Positions 24,097-30,983 of a stretch of DNA of 64,000 nt are shown in pieces. The stretch comes from Arthrobacter terricola (GTDB lineage Bacteria > Actinomycetota > Actinomycetes > Actinomycetales > Micrococcaceae): NCBI RefSeq assembly GCF_004354015.1, contig NZ_SMRU01000001.1, positions 275,586 to 339,585 of the forward strand, written 5' to 3'. The notes beneath the pieces were generated by a model, which worked only from the letters and a program-made list of their open reading frames with translations, searched no databases and was not told where the DNA came from. A program made the translations under genes and the position numbers. How positions within the stretch are numbered: the first letter of the stretch is position 1; every line of letters starts with the position of its first letter.

Positions 24097-24309
24097 GTGA
24101 GCACCACCCAGACCGCAACCCCGCATGCAGAAGTATGGCCGGAACTTCCACTGCATCAGGAATTGGTCCTCGAGGATACCCGCGGCAACAGGATCGTGGG
24201 GACCCTGGACGGCATGACCAACGACCGCAGCACTTTGTGGATCCAATTGAAAGGCGGACTGGGCCGGCAATTGGTGCACCATCTGGATGGCTACTGGCTG
24301 GCCAACTAA
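24097..24309 (+). CDS. small conserved-looking protein of unknown function
   Basis: 70 residues from GTG 24097, which has AAGGAG 6 nt upstream. The centre reads LVLEDTRGNRIVGTLDGMTND with a following strand LWIQLKGGLGRQLVHHLDG, which looks like a small beta-barrel. I do not recognise the family. Ribosome-site quality and codon use support a real gene. The longer frame from 24004 lacks a ribosome site. Confidence 0.6.
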   Translation: MSTTQTATPHAEVWPELPLHQELVLEDTRGNRIVGTLDGMTNDRSTLWIQLKGGLGRQLVHHLDGYWLAN

Positions 24310-24468
24310 TCCGACCAACTTTTCGACGCGGAAATTCGCCGGCGACGCCGAAAATGCCCCGCGCCCCTGGAATTCCAGGTGCGCCAGTCCATTTCCGTGT
24401 CGCGAGACCGAACCGGCATCGCCAGACCCAATCCGCGTCGCGGGACGGAATCTGCGTCGCAGGCAAAC
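24310..24468. other. gap with a palindrome and degenerate 19-bp tandem repeats
   Basis: A near-palindrome GCGCCCCTGGAATTCCAGGT (24361-24384) may terminate the small gene. It is followed by four degenerate 19-bp units (24393-24468) approximating ATCCGCGTCGCGAGACCGA. No gene is seen. Confidence 0.5.
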
Positions 24469-24502
24469 AAAAAAATCCCCGGAACCATATGGTTCCGGGG
24501 AT
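24469..24502 (-). terminator. terminator of tRNA-Tyr
   Basis: A 28-bp perfect palindrome with arms ATCCCCGGAACC and GGTTCCGGGGAT around ATAT. On the minus strand it is followed by a run of seven T residues, directly after the tRNA-Tyr gene. Confidence 0.92.
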
Positions 24503-24511
24503 CTCATTTTG

Positions 24512-24593
24512 TGGCAGATGAGGGATTCGAACCCCCGTAGGCAGTGCCAGCTGATTTACAGTCAGCCCCCTTTGGCCGCTCGGGTAATCTGCC
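24512..24593 (-). tRNA. tRNA-Tyr (GTA)
   Basis: 82 nt class II tRNA with a long variable arm. Acceptor GGCAGAT pairs with ATCTGCC, anticodon arm is CTGA-CTGTAAA-TCAG with anticodon GTA, and the T arm is CGGGG-GTTCGAA-TCCC-type. CCA is not encoded. Confidence 0.93.
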
Positions 24594-24722
24594 GAACTTC
24601 AAAAGAAGATCACTCACACCAACCGTTTCGTTTCCGATCCCGTAAGCGCGAGCAAGACAACCTTACAGAACTTCTGCCGAAGAATCGAATCGAGGCCCGA
24701 AAGCCCGGAAACACGCGGTTTC

Positions 24723-24989
24723 TCAGGCATCACCGAAGATCCGGCCGGCGAGTTTGGCTTCGAAACTGGCCGCCTGCTCAGCGGTGATCTGGTTGAGTTG
24801 CACGGCCCGCTGAAGGTCGGCATGAACACCATCCATCCGAGACGCAGCATCCGGCACGGGGCTCAGGACCACGGAAGCGGCGACGGCGGCTGCTGCGACA
24901 GCACTTGCTGCGGTAGCGGCGGCGGCTCCAATCGACCCGGCGGCGGCAGCTGCTGACTTGGTGACGTAACGGACGGCATGGTGGCTCAT
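24723..24989 (-). CDS. small alanine-rich protein of unknown function
   Basis: 88 residues from the ATG at 24989, chosen for the AAGGGAG 6 nt upstream (a longer frame reaches 25028). The N-terminal half is a very Ala/Val-rich hydrophobic stretch (about residues 10-45) that could be a membrane helix or signal. The C-terminal half is a charged amphipathic helix with LQRAVQLNQITAEQAASFEA, reminiscent of a SHOCT-like pattern. No family is recognised with confidence. It is divergent from yajQ. Confidence 0.55.
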   Translation of the reverse strand: MSHHAVRYVTKSAAAAAGSIGAAAATAASAVAAAAVAASVVLSPVPDAASRMDGVHADLQRAVQLNQITAEQAASFEAKLAGRIFGDA

Positions 24990-25171
24990 AGTGCTCCCTT
25001 TCAGGATGGGCTCTTCCAACACGTACAACTCTTACGTTGCAGTCTCAGTTCCGACCTAGCACATCCTGTGAGCTGACTGTGAACCCAAAGCCCATCCCGG
25101 GCGCTTCCGTACTAGGCTGGATGGCAGACAAATGCGCCCTCCGGGCCGCAAATCACCATCAAAGGAGAGTC

Positions 25172-25663
25172 ATGGCAGGCGAATCCACATTCGACGTCGT
25201 CAGCAAGGTCGACAAGCAGGAAGTTGCCAACGCGCTCAACCAGTCCCAGAAGGAGATCGCCCAGCGGTACGACTTCAAGGGCGTCGGCGCGGAAATCGAC
25301 TTCAGCGGCGAGAAGATCCTCATGAAGGCCAACTCCGAGGACCGCGTCCTCGCAGTCCTGGACGTATTCCAGTCCAAGCTCATCAAGCGCGGCATCTCCC
25401 TGAAGTCCCTCGACCAGGGTGAGCCGTACCCCTCCGGCAAGGAATTCCGCCTGGAGTGCTCCATCAAGGAGGGCATCGCCCAGGACATCGCGAAGAAGAT
25501 CAACAAGATCATCCGCGACGAAGCTCCGAAGTCCGTCAAGTCCCAGATCCAGGGCGACGAGCTCCGCGTCACGTCGAAGTCCCGCGACGACCTCCAGGAA
25601 ACCATGAACATCCTGAAGAAGTTCGAAGAGGCGGACCTCCAGTTCGTCAACTTCCGCAGCTAA
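25172..25663 (+). CDS. yajQ: YajQ-family nucleotide-binding protein
   Basis: 163 residues, full length for YajQ/DUF520. The start ESTFDVVSKVDKQEVANALN and the end EEADLQFVNFRS are characteristic, with RYDFKG and KRGISLKSLDQG between. Homologues bind nucleotides (c-di-GMP in Xanthomonas, ATP/GTP elsewhere) and act as regulators or chaperone-like proteins. AAAGGAGAG lies just ahead of the ATG at 25172. Its last 23 bp are repeated exactly at 28499-28521, so the 3' end is the attachment site for the inserted element that follows. Confidence 0.93.
   Translation: MAGESTFDVVSKVDKQEVANALNQSQKEIAQRYDFKGVGAEIDFSGEKILMKANSEDRVLAVLDVFQSKLIKRGISLKSLDQGEPYPSGKEFRLECSIKEGIAQDIAKKINKIIRDEAPKSVKSQIQGDELRVTSKSRDDLQETMNILKKFEEADLQFVNFRS
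25640..25662. repeat. 23-bp direct repeat, left copy (attL-like), within yajQ 3' end
   Basis: CAGTTCGTCAACTTCCGCAG plus CTA, ending on the first two bases of the yajQ stop codon, matches 28499-28521 exactly. Bases on either side differ, which defines the repeat limits. Confidence 0.9.
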
Positions 25664-25719
25664 GACCGGTTCTGCCTTGTGATTACTGGGAAGTTGCTTC
25701 AGTAGTCCGCAGAATCCCC

Positions 25720-25762
25720 GAGGACCGCAGCGATCAGCCTTGATCCTGCGGTCCTCGTTTTG
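25720..25762 (+). terminator. intrinsic terminator downstream of yajQ, inside the element
   Basis: GAGGACCGCAG pairs with CTGCGGTCCTC, with an inner GATCA/TGATC extension, followed by GTTTTG. It replaces the chromosomal terminator that now lies beyond the right repeat. Confidence 0.85.
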
Positions 25763-26077
25763 TCTTCGCTCCAAGGGTCATCGAGTCTCGACGGATCCCC
25801 GTCAACGCCTGATCAAGGCCAGCGACACCCCACGCACGAACCCCGGCAAGGGCGCTCAGACCGAAGATATAGACAGTGTCAGGCCCCGGTACTACGATCC
25901 AGTCCAAGGGCGCCTGTATAGGCGCCAACGCCACAGTGCGACTCTTTGGGGGGAGTGAGCCATGAGCCTTGTTGCAGGAGCCCTTTCGGCTTTCCCGTCG
26001 TGGTCGAAGACCTCGCCCTCATGGCCAACCATCACTCCACTATCGGCGTGTTATTTGCCGGCCTCGAAAGGATCGAG
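25763..26077. other. 315-bp non-coding stretch at the left of the mini-element
   Basis: It lies between the terminator and the TM2 gene. In-frame codons run back from 26078 to 25946 but have no supporting ribosome site. GGCGCCTGTATAGGCGCC at 25910-25927 is a small perfect-arm palindrome that may mark the promoter region of the TM2 gene. Confidence 0.4.
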
Positions 26078-27076
26078 ATGAGTCAAGCGAGCCCGTATGG
26101 GCCTCCCACTCCAGGCGCAGCACCCACGTATCCCGCACCACCGCTGCCTACTGGTCAGAAGTCTTTCCTTGCGACCTGGCTGTTATCACTTCTCGTCGGA
26201 GGTCTTGGCATAGACCGCTTCTATCTTGGAAAGGTCGGAACGGGCATCCTGAAGTTGGTCACCTTCGGTGGCTTCGGGATCTGGTCGCTTGTTGACCTCA
26301 TCATCACCTTGGCGGGTAAACAAACCGACAAAAAGGGGCAGCCGCTCCAGGGTTATGGTCAGCACAAGCTCGTGGCCCTCATCGTCACCGCAGTTCTTCT
26401 GGTTGGCGGGATCATAGTAAGCGCCAGCAGTGTCGCAGCCAGCGTATCGGCCGTCAAGAATGCGACACCGATTTCAACCGCTCCGGCGTCACAGGCTAAG
26501 GGCGCGGACACTGGACCGGCGACGACACCACCCGCACAGGCCACTCAGGCAGCGCCAACGGCGCCCAAGGTAGCCACCCAGACATTCACCGGCACCGGTG
26601 ACGACATCAAAACAGCAAACCTCGCGGGCGCCCCGGCCATCGTGACCTTCACCTGCCCGGCCTGTGACGGCAACACCGTCTTGAAGACCAACGGAGGCGA
26701 CAGCCTTCTGGTCAACACCATCGGCGCTTACACCGGAAGCCACATCGTGGACACCTCGAACGGCTCGGTAACCTCTGAATTCACCGTCCAAGCCACCGGA
26801 AACTGGACATTGACAATCGCTGACATCACCACGATTAAGCCAACTAGCGGCGTGGCAAGCGGTCATGGGGACCAAGTGGTCTTTCTGTCAGGCACGTCAA
26901 CGAAGGCCGCGATCACCAACCAAGGCGAGAGCAACTTCGTTGTCAACGGGTATGGAGGATCGTTTCCCGAGCTCGCGGTCAACACCATCGGATCCTACAA
27001 GGGGACTGTTCAGTTGACTGCCCCGGGATTTGTTCAGGTCACGTCAAGCGGCGACTGGACAATCACCCCCCAGTAG
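26078..27076 (+). CDS. TM2-domain membrane protein with duplicated C-terminal domain
   Basis: 332 residues from the ATG at 26078 (AAAGGATCG ahead of it). A Pro-rich N-terminus is followed by a TM2 domain (~27-82: LLVGGLGIDRFYLGKVGTG with the DRF signature), a further membrane helix (~94-115), an Ala/Thr/Pro linker and a Cys-containing exported part (CPAC). The C-terminal ~165 residues hold two related beta-rich units: NTIGAYTGSHIV...GNWTLTI and NTIGSYKGTVQL...GDWTIT. The layout suggests a surface-exposed sensor or adhesin-like protein anchored in the membrane. It lies in the inserted element and uses rare codons such as TTA. Specific function is unknown. Confidence 0.75.
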   Translation: MSQASPYGPPTPGAAPTYPAPPLPTGQKSFLATWLLSLLVGGLGIDRFYLGKVGTGILKLVTFGGFGIWSLVDLIITLAGKQTDKKGQPLQGYGQHKLVALIVTAVLLVGGIIVSASSVAASVSAVKNATPISTAPASQAKGADTGPATTPPAQATQAAPTAPKVATQTFTGTGDDIKTANLAGAPAIVTFTCPACDGNTVLKTNGGDSLLVNTIGAYTGSHIVDTSNGSVTSEFTVQATGNWTLTIADITTIKPTSGVASGHGDQVVFLSGTSTKAAITNQGESNFVVNGYGGSFPELAVNTIGSYKGTVQLTAPGFVQVTSSGDWTITPQ

Positions 27077-27110
27077 ATGGCCTAGGAAGCCATAACGTCC
27101 CCGTCTGCAC

Positions 27111-27143
27111 GGGTGCCGCGCCCCCCATCGGAGCGCGGCACCC
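27111..27143 (+). terminator. terminator of the TM2 gene
   Basis: GGGTGCCGCGC / GCGCGGCACCC is a perfect 11-bp stem with an 11-nt loop, starting 34 bp after the TM2 stop and followed by TCTGG. The T tail is poor. Confidence 0.6.
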
Positions 27144-27162
27144 TCTGGTGGGAGATAAGCCC

Positions 27163-27795
27163 GTGAGCGCTCTGGCTGCGACGGCGCGAAAGGACCGATC
27201 ATTGGAAATTAGATTCGAGATGGTATCGCGAGCAAAGATACCGCTGATGAAAACGCGCCGTACTGCGGTAACGGATTTGTACTACCGCGACAAGGGAATT
27301 TGCTGGCTATGCCAGGGACTAGTTGACCTGGAGGTACGCGGCCTGGATCCTCGCAGTCCCGAGATCGACCATGTGATTCCCATATCCGCAGGAGGTCTGG
27401 ATGTCTGGGGGAACGTCAACCTGTCCCACAGGGCGTGCAACATTCTGAAATCAGACGGTGCTGCGGACCAGTTCGCGCCCTCGGAATATCGAGCCAATCT
27501 AGAGCGCATGGTCTTCAGGAACACCCACCCAGACTTGTGGCTTCACATGCTTATTTGCCGACGAGAAACCGAGCTGAAGGACGTCAACAGGGAGCTGCGC
27601 GGGATCCGGCGGGAGCAAAAGGGGCTGAAGGACACTGCTGGACGTCGCGCCGACAAGCCAAGACTCCGTTCATTCCAAGATCAGATTGACGGCCTGAATT
27701 TGAGAGCCAGCCACGCGAGAGCCTACATACGAATGCACCGCCAAGACCTCGAGACCCTGAAGCCAATGCGCCAGTTGTGCCAACTTGGCAAGTAG
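27163..27795 (+). CDS. HNH endonuclease
   Basis: 210 residues from GTG 27163 (GGGAGAT 8 nt upstream); a GTG at 27148 and an ATG at 27220 are alternatives. The HNH unit is complete: zinc cysteines in CWLCQGL (47, 50), catalytic IDHVIPISAGG (Asp69-His70), NLSHRACN with Asn86, His89 and zinc Cys92. Behind it lies a long basic, probably coiled-coil C-terminal half (~110-210) rich in Arg, Lys and Glu (NRELRGIRREQKGLKD). Stand-alone HNH proteins of this kind occur in phages, mobile elements and defence loci. The target is unknown. Gene composition differs from the host genes and it sits in the yajQ element. Confidence 0.82.
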   Translation: MSALAATARKDRSLEIRFEMVSRAKIPLMKTRRTAVTDLYYRDKGICWLCQGLVDLEVRGLDPRSPEIDHVIPISAGGLDVWGNVNLSHRACNILKSDGAADQFAPSEYRANLERMVFRNTHPDLWLHMLICRRETELKDVNRELRGIRREQKGLKDTAGRRADKPRLRSFQDQIDGLNLRASHARAYIRMHRQDLETLKPMRQLCQLGK

Positions 27796-27853
27796 GCAGT
27801 CGCACCGGGCCTGTTGCCGGGATCATTGGGACAGTAGCAGCGTCGTTATTGGC

Positions 27854-28324
27854 CTATTCCACGTCCCGGCCTGTCACCTTCCGGCGGGAAGCTTTCGACC
27901 GCGACGTGGACGGGAACGGCGACTCAACAGCGCGCGGGGCCCTGGCCTTCTCCGTCTTGGCCTTCTCCTTGCGTGCGAGGTACGCAAGCATCCCGTCGAC
28001 TTGCGCGTCAGTGAGCGCGAACTTCTTACGCGCGAGCGGCGTGTATTCGATGTGCCCTTCGCGGATGAGGGTGCGGATGGTGGACGGACTGATCCCTCCG
28101 AGGTCTTTGGCGACCTGCTCGGGGGTTCGCAGACCATCGGGACGCCGTTCAGGGGGCTCGCCTACCCCTTTCAAAAGGTCAAGGAACCGCGCCACAGCCT
28201 CGTCGTCAGCTTTGAAAGCTGCCCTGAGGTCCAGAGCACTCAGGTTCATATCCTCGGTCGCGCGGGCCGTTGCACGCGCCTCGTTGAAGGCGTCGCGCAA
28301 CGCCTCGATCAGTCCCTTGTTCAT
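27854..28324 (-). CDS. excisionase-like helix-turn-helix protein
   Basis: 156 residues. An N-terminal helical region (~1-55) is followed by a MerR/excisionase-type HTH (~65-115: LRTPEQVAKDLGGISPSTIR, then a wing ending in YTPLARKKFALT) and a Lys/Arg/Ser-rich tail. GAAGAG lies ahead of the ATG at 28324. It is transcribed away from the right repeat, whose edge is 175 bp off, the normal place for a recombination directionality factor or repressor of an integrative element. Without an integrase its present role could be repression of the element's own genes. Confidence 0.72.
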   Translation of the reverse strand: MNKGLIEALRDAFNEARATARATEDMNLSALDLRAAFKADDEAVARFLDLLKGVGEPPERRPDGLRTPEQVAKDLGGISPSTIRTLIREGHIEYTPLARKKFALTDAQVDGMLAYLARKEKAKTEKARAPRAVESPFPSTSRSKASRRKVTGRDVE

Positions 28325-28498
28325 GATGGGCTCTTCTTTCGATTAGTGGTCTCCAGTGATGGTGCGGACGCTGGGTAGTCCGCAGAAAGTCCGCAAGAGG
28401 TCCGCAAACCACCATTTTCGTGCTATCGCGGTCAACCCTAGAATCCCCGGAATCTAGCGCATTTCAACCCTCGTCAACACCCCCCAACCGGTAGCTGG

Positions 28499-28521
28499 CA
28501 GTTCGTCAACTTCCGCAGCTA
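28499..28521. repeat. 23-bp direct repeat, right copy (attR-like)
   Basis: Exact duplicate of 25640-25662, outside any reading frame here. It is followed within 36 bp by a terminator that would suit the 3' end of yajQ before insertion. Confidence 0.9.
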
Positions 28522-28556
28522 GCTTTCAGTTTCGGCTTAGGCCGCTTCCAAGAAGT

Positions 28557-28603
28557 ACGACGACGGCGCGCTGCCCCCTAAGCGGGCGACGCGCCGTCGT
28601 CGT
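28557..28603 (+). terminator. strong hairpin, probably the original yajQ terminator
   Basis: ACGACGACGGCGCG pairs with CGCGCCGTCGTCGT over 14 bp, followed by TCTGCTTTGG. It lies just past the right attachment repeat. No gene now ends into it from the left, which fits an insertion having pushed it away from yajQ. Confidence 0.75.
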
Positions 28604-28811
28604 TCTGCTTTGGCGGTCTGCAGGCCAGCCGCGCCGTGTCACGCGACGCAACCTTTTGGGACGGTAGCCGGAAAGAGACCCTGGAATCCCGAGGGCGCGG
28701 CGACCCGGGGGCAGCAAAAGCCTGCCTGGCGTGACAACCACCACTGCGTAACCTCCAAATAATTACGACACGTTTCTTTTGCGGAATCCCCTCCAGCGGG
28801 TACTGTTTTTT

Positions 28812-28827
28812 CTTAGGCGAGCCTAAG
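28812..28827. promoter_or_regulatory. DtxR/IdeR-like iron box upstream of efeU
   Basis: CTTAGGC-GA-GCCTAAG is a perfect palindrome that keeps the TTAGG...CCTAA halves of the actinobacterial DtxR/IdeR consensus. It lies 27 bp ahead of the efeU start, so iron-replete repression of efeUOB is likely. Confidence 0.7.
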
Positions 28828-28854
28828 TGTGGCTCCCCTAACGAAAGATGCCAC

Positions 28855-29736
28855 ATGACCGCCAACTTCCTGATCGGCCTCCGCGAGGGCCTCGAAGCGA
28901 CCCTCGTCGTCGTCCTCCTCATGGCTTACCTGGTCAAGACCGGGCGCCGCTCGCTGCTCCCACGCCTGTGGGCCGGAGTCGGACTCGCCGTCGCCGTGTC
29001 CGTCGCATTCGGCGCCCTCCTCACCTTTGGCCCGAAAGGGCTGACGTTCGAGGCACAGGAAGCGATCGGCGGCGGGCTGTCCATTCTGGCCGTCGCCCTG
29101 GTCACGTGGATGGTCTTCTGGATGGCACGGACGGCACGCAGCCTCGGCGGCGAACTCAAGGCCAAAGTGGACAAGATGGCCGACGGAACCGTGTGGGGCC
29201 TCGTCCTGGTCGCCGCCCTCGCGGTGGGCCGGGAAGGGCTTGAGACGGCGCTCTTCCTCTGGGCGGCCGCGCAGGCCAGCGGGGAGTCGACCCAACCGCT
29301 CCTAGGCGCGCTGCTTGGCCTGGCTGTCGCCGCAGGACTCGGGTACCTCCTCCACCGCGGAGTGCTCAAGGTCAACCTCTCGCGCTTCTTCACCTGGACC
29401 GGGGTGGGACTCATCGTCATCGCAGCCGGTGTCCTCGCCTACGGCCTCCACGACCTCCAGGAAGCCAGGATCCTCCCGGGCCTCGACAGCCTCGCATTCA
29501 ACGTTTCCGCCGCCATCCCGCCGTCGTCCTGGTACGGAACGCTGCTGAAGGGAACCATCAACCTGTCGCCGGAAACCACGTGGCTGCAGGCCGGTGCCTG
29601 GCTCTTGTACGTCATTCCGGTCCTGGTCTTCTATATCCGGGCCAACAGGTCCGGACCGTCCAAGCCCCACGGCAACACCGCGGCCGTCCAAGGCAAGGAC
29701 GCAACGCCTGACTCCCGCGCCGCCACGGCCGCTTAG
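28855..29736 (+). CDS. efeU: FTR1-family ferrous/ferric iron permease EfeU
   Basis: 293 residues, seven predicted membrane helices. Both iron-binding REGLE motifs of the FTR1 family are present: GLREGLEATL in helix 1 and VGREGLETALF in helix 4. EfeU carries iron across the plasma membrane after EfeO binds and EfeB oxidises it. It is first in a three-gene operon (38 bp to efeO; efeO overlaps efeB by 4 nt) and has an iron box in its promoter. Confidence 0.93.
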   Translation: MTANFLIGLREGLEATLVVVLLMAYLVKTGRRSLLPRLWAGVGLAVAVSVAFGALLTFGPKGLTFEAQEAIGGGLSILAVALVTWMVFWMARTARSLGGELKAKVDKMADGTVWGLVLVAALAVGREGLETALFLWAAAQASGESTQPLLGALLGLAVAAGLGYLLHRGVLKVNLSRFFTWTGVGLIVIAAGVLAYGLHDLQEARILPGLDSLAFNVSAAIPPSSWYGTLLKGTINLSPETTWLQAGAWLLYVIPVLVFYIRANRSGPSKPHGNTAAVQGKDATPDSRAATAA

Positions 29737-29774
29737 TCGATTTTCCCGCACCCCCAAAAACGAAGGACACCCCC

Positions 29775-30983
29775 ATGCCTGGCCCCACCCTGCCCAAAAT
29801 CAGCTTTCCGAAGAAGTCCGCCGCCCGGAAGTCCCTCGCCGTGATCGCGGCAGCCGCAGCCGTTCCCCTGGTCCTCAGCGGCTGCACCGACAACGCCAAA
29901 CCCTCCGGTTCCAGTGCGTCGGCAGGACCCATCCAGGTCACCAGCACCACCACCGAGTGCAAGATTTCCGCCACGAGCGCAGCGAGCGGCAACCTGAGCT
30001 TCGCCGTCAAGAACGACGGCACGGAGGTCACGGAGTTCTACCTGCTTGCTGAAGATGGGCTGCGGATCGTGGGCGAAGTAGAGAACATCGGGCCCGGACT
30101 GACCCGAAACCTCGTGGTCACCGCATCGCCGGGCAAGTACACCACGGCTTGCAAGCCGGGCATGCAGGGCGACGGCATCCGCTCCGCCTTCCAAGTCACC
30201 GATTCCGGCACCAAGTCCACAGTGGACGCCGACTTCCAGAAACTCGTGGACACCGGAGTCCAGCAATACACGGCCTACGTCAAGGACCAGACGGAGCAGC
30301 TCGTCACGGGAACCAAGGCATTTGCTGATGCCTACGCAACCGGAGACAGTGCAAAGGCGCGCGATCTCTACGCTTCGACCCGCATGCACTGGGAACGGAT
30401 CGAACCGGTCGCCGAGTCGTTTGGCGACCTCGACCCCAAGCTCGACGCGCGCGAGGCCGACCTCGAACCCGGCCAGACGTGGACCGGTTGGCACCGCGCT
30501 GAAGAGGACCTGTTCCCGCCCACGGGCTACACGGCCCTCAGCGCGGCGGAGCGCCAGGCCCTCGCAGCACAGCTCGTCGCGGACACCGAGGAACTCGGCA
30601 AGCGCACACGGACCGTGGAGCTTTCGGCGGACAAACTCGGCAACGGCGCCAAGGAACTGCTCGACGAGGTGGCCCGGGGCAAGGTGACCGGCGAAGAGGA
30701 AACCTGGTCGCACACCGATCTCTGGGACTTCCAGGCCAACGTCGACGGCGCCCGGATCGCCTTCGAAAACCTCAAGCCCGCCCTCACGCAGAAGGACGCC
30801 GCGCTGGCCACGAGCCTCGACGAGAAGTTCGCCGCATTGCAGGCTGAGCTCAAGAAGCATTCCAAAGGCTACGGATTCGTCTACTACAACGAGCTCAAGC
30901 CTGCCGATGTCCAGCAGCTCGCGGCCCTCGTCGACGCCCTCGGGGAACCGCTCTCGAAGCTCACCTCGGCTGTGGTCCTGTGA
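29775..30983 (+). CDS. efeO: iron-uptake lipoprotein EfeO
   Basis: 402 residues. The N-terminus has a lipoprotein signal with lipobox LSGC (lipidated Cys about residue 38). An N-terminal cupredoxin-like domain (~55-140: FAVKNDGTEVTEFYLL) precedes the all-helical M75/imelysin domain (~160-400) with the metal motif GWHRAEEDLF (HxxE). It binds iron outside the membrane for EfeU. GAAGGA lies ahead of the ATG. The stop overlaps the efeB start (GTGA). Confidence 0.93.
   Translation: MPGPTLPKISFPKKSAARKSLAVIAAAAAVPLVLSGCTDNAKPSGSSASAGPIQVTSTTTECKISATSAASGNLSFAVKNDGTEVTEFYLLAEDGLRIVGEVENIGPGLTRNLVVTASPGKYTTACKPGMQGDGIRSAFQVTDSGTKSTVDADFQKLVDTGVQQYTAYVKDQTEQLVTGTKAFADAYATGDSAKARDLYASTRMHWERIEPVAESFGDLDPKLDAREADLEPGQTWTGWHRAEEDLFPPTGYTALSAAERQALAAQLVADTEELGKRTRTVELSADKLGNGAKELLDEVARGKVTGEEETWSHTDLWDFQANVDGARIAFENLKPALTQKDAALATSLDEKFAALQAELKKHSKGYGFVYYNELKPADVQQLAALVDALGEPLSKLTSAVVL

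Larger units (their letters stand above)
25640..28521. mobile_element. 2.88-kb putative integrative mini-element inserted at the 3' end of yajQ
   Basis: The element is bounded by exact 23-bp repeats of the yajQ 3' end. Inside are a TM2-domain membrane protein, an HNH nuclease and, next to the right end, an excisionase-like HTH protein. No integrase or transposase gene is present. Short motifs recur near both ends (TAGTCCGCAGAA at ~25702 and ~28376; AGAATCCCCG at ~25711 and ~28440), resembling integrase arm sites. Codon use inside is less GC-biased, with TTA and AGA codons. yajQ is kept intact, as expected for site-specific integration into a gene end. Mobility would need an integrase supplied from elsewhere, or the element is a remnant. 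Confidence 0.7.
28325..28854. other. 530-bp gap: right end of mini-element, old yajQ terminator, efeU promoter
   Basis: From left to right it holds repeated GTCCGCA motifs (28376-28408), the right 23-bp repeat (28499-28521), a strong terminator (28557-28603) and the iron-box palindrome (28812-28827). No gene is seen in 28604-28811. Confidence 0.6.

Noticed and set aside
28325..28498. Integrase gene or pseudogene next to the right attachment repeat
   Set aside because: All frames are short and contain no tyrosine- or serine-recombinase motif.
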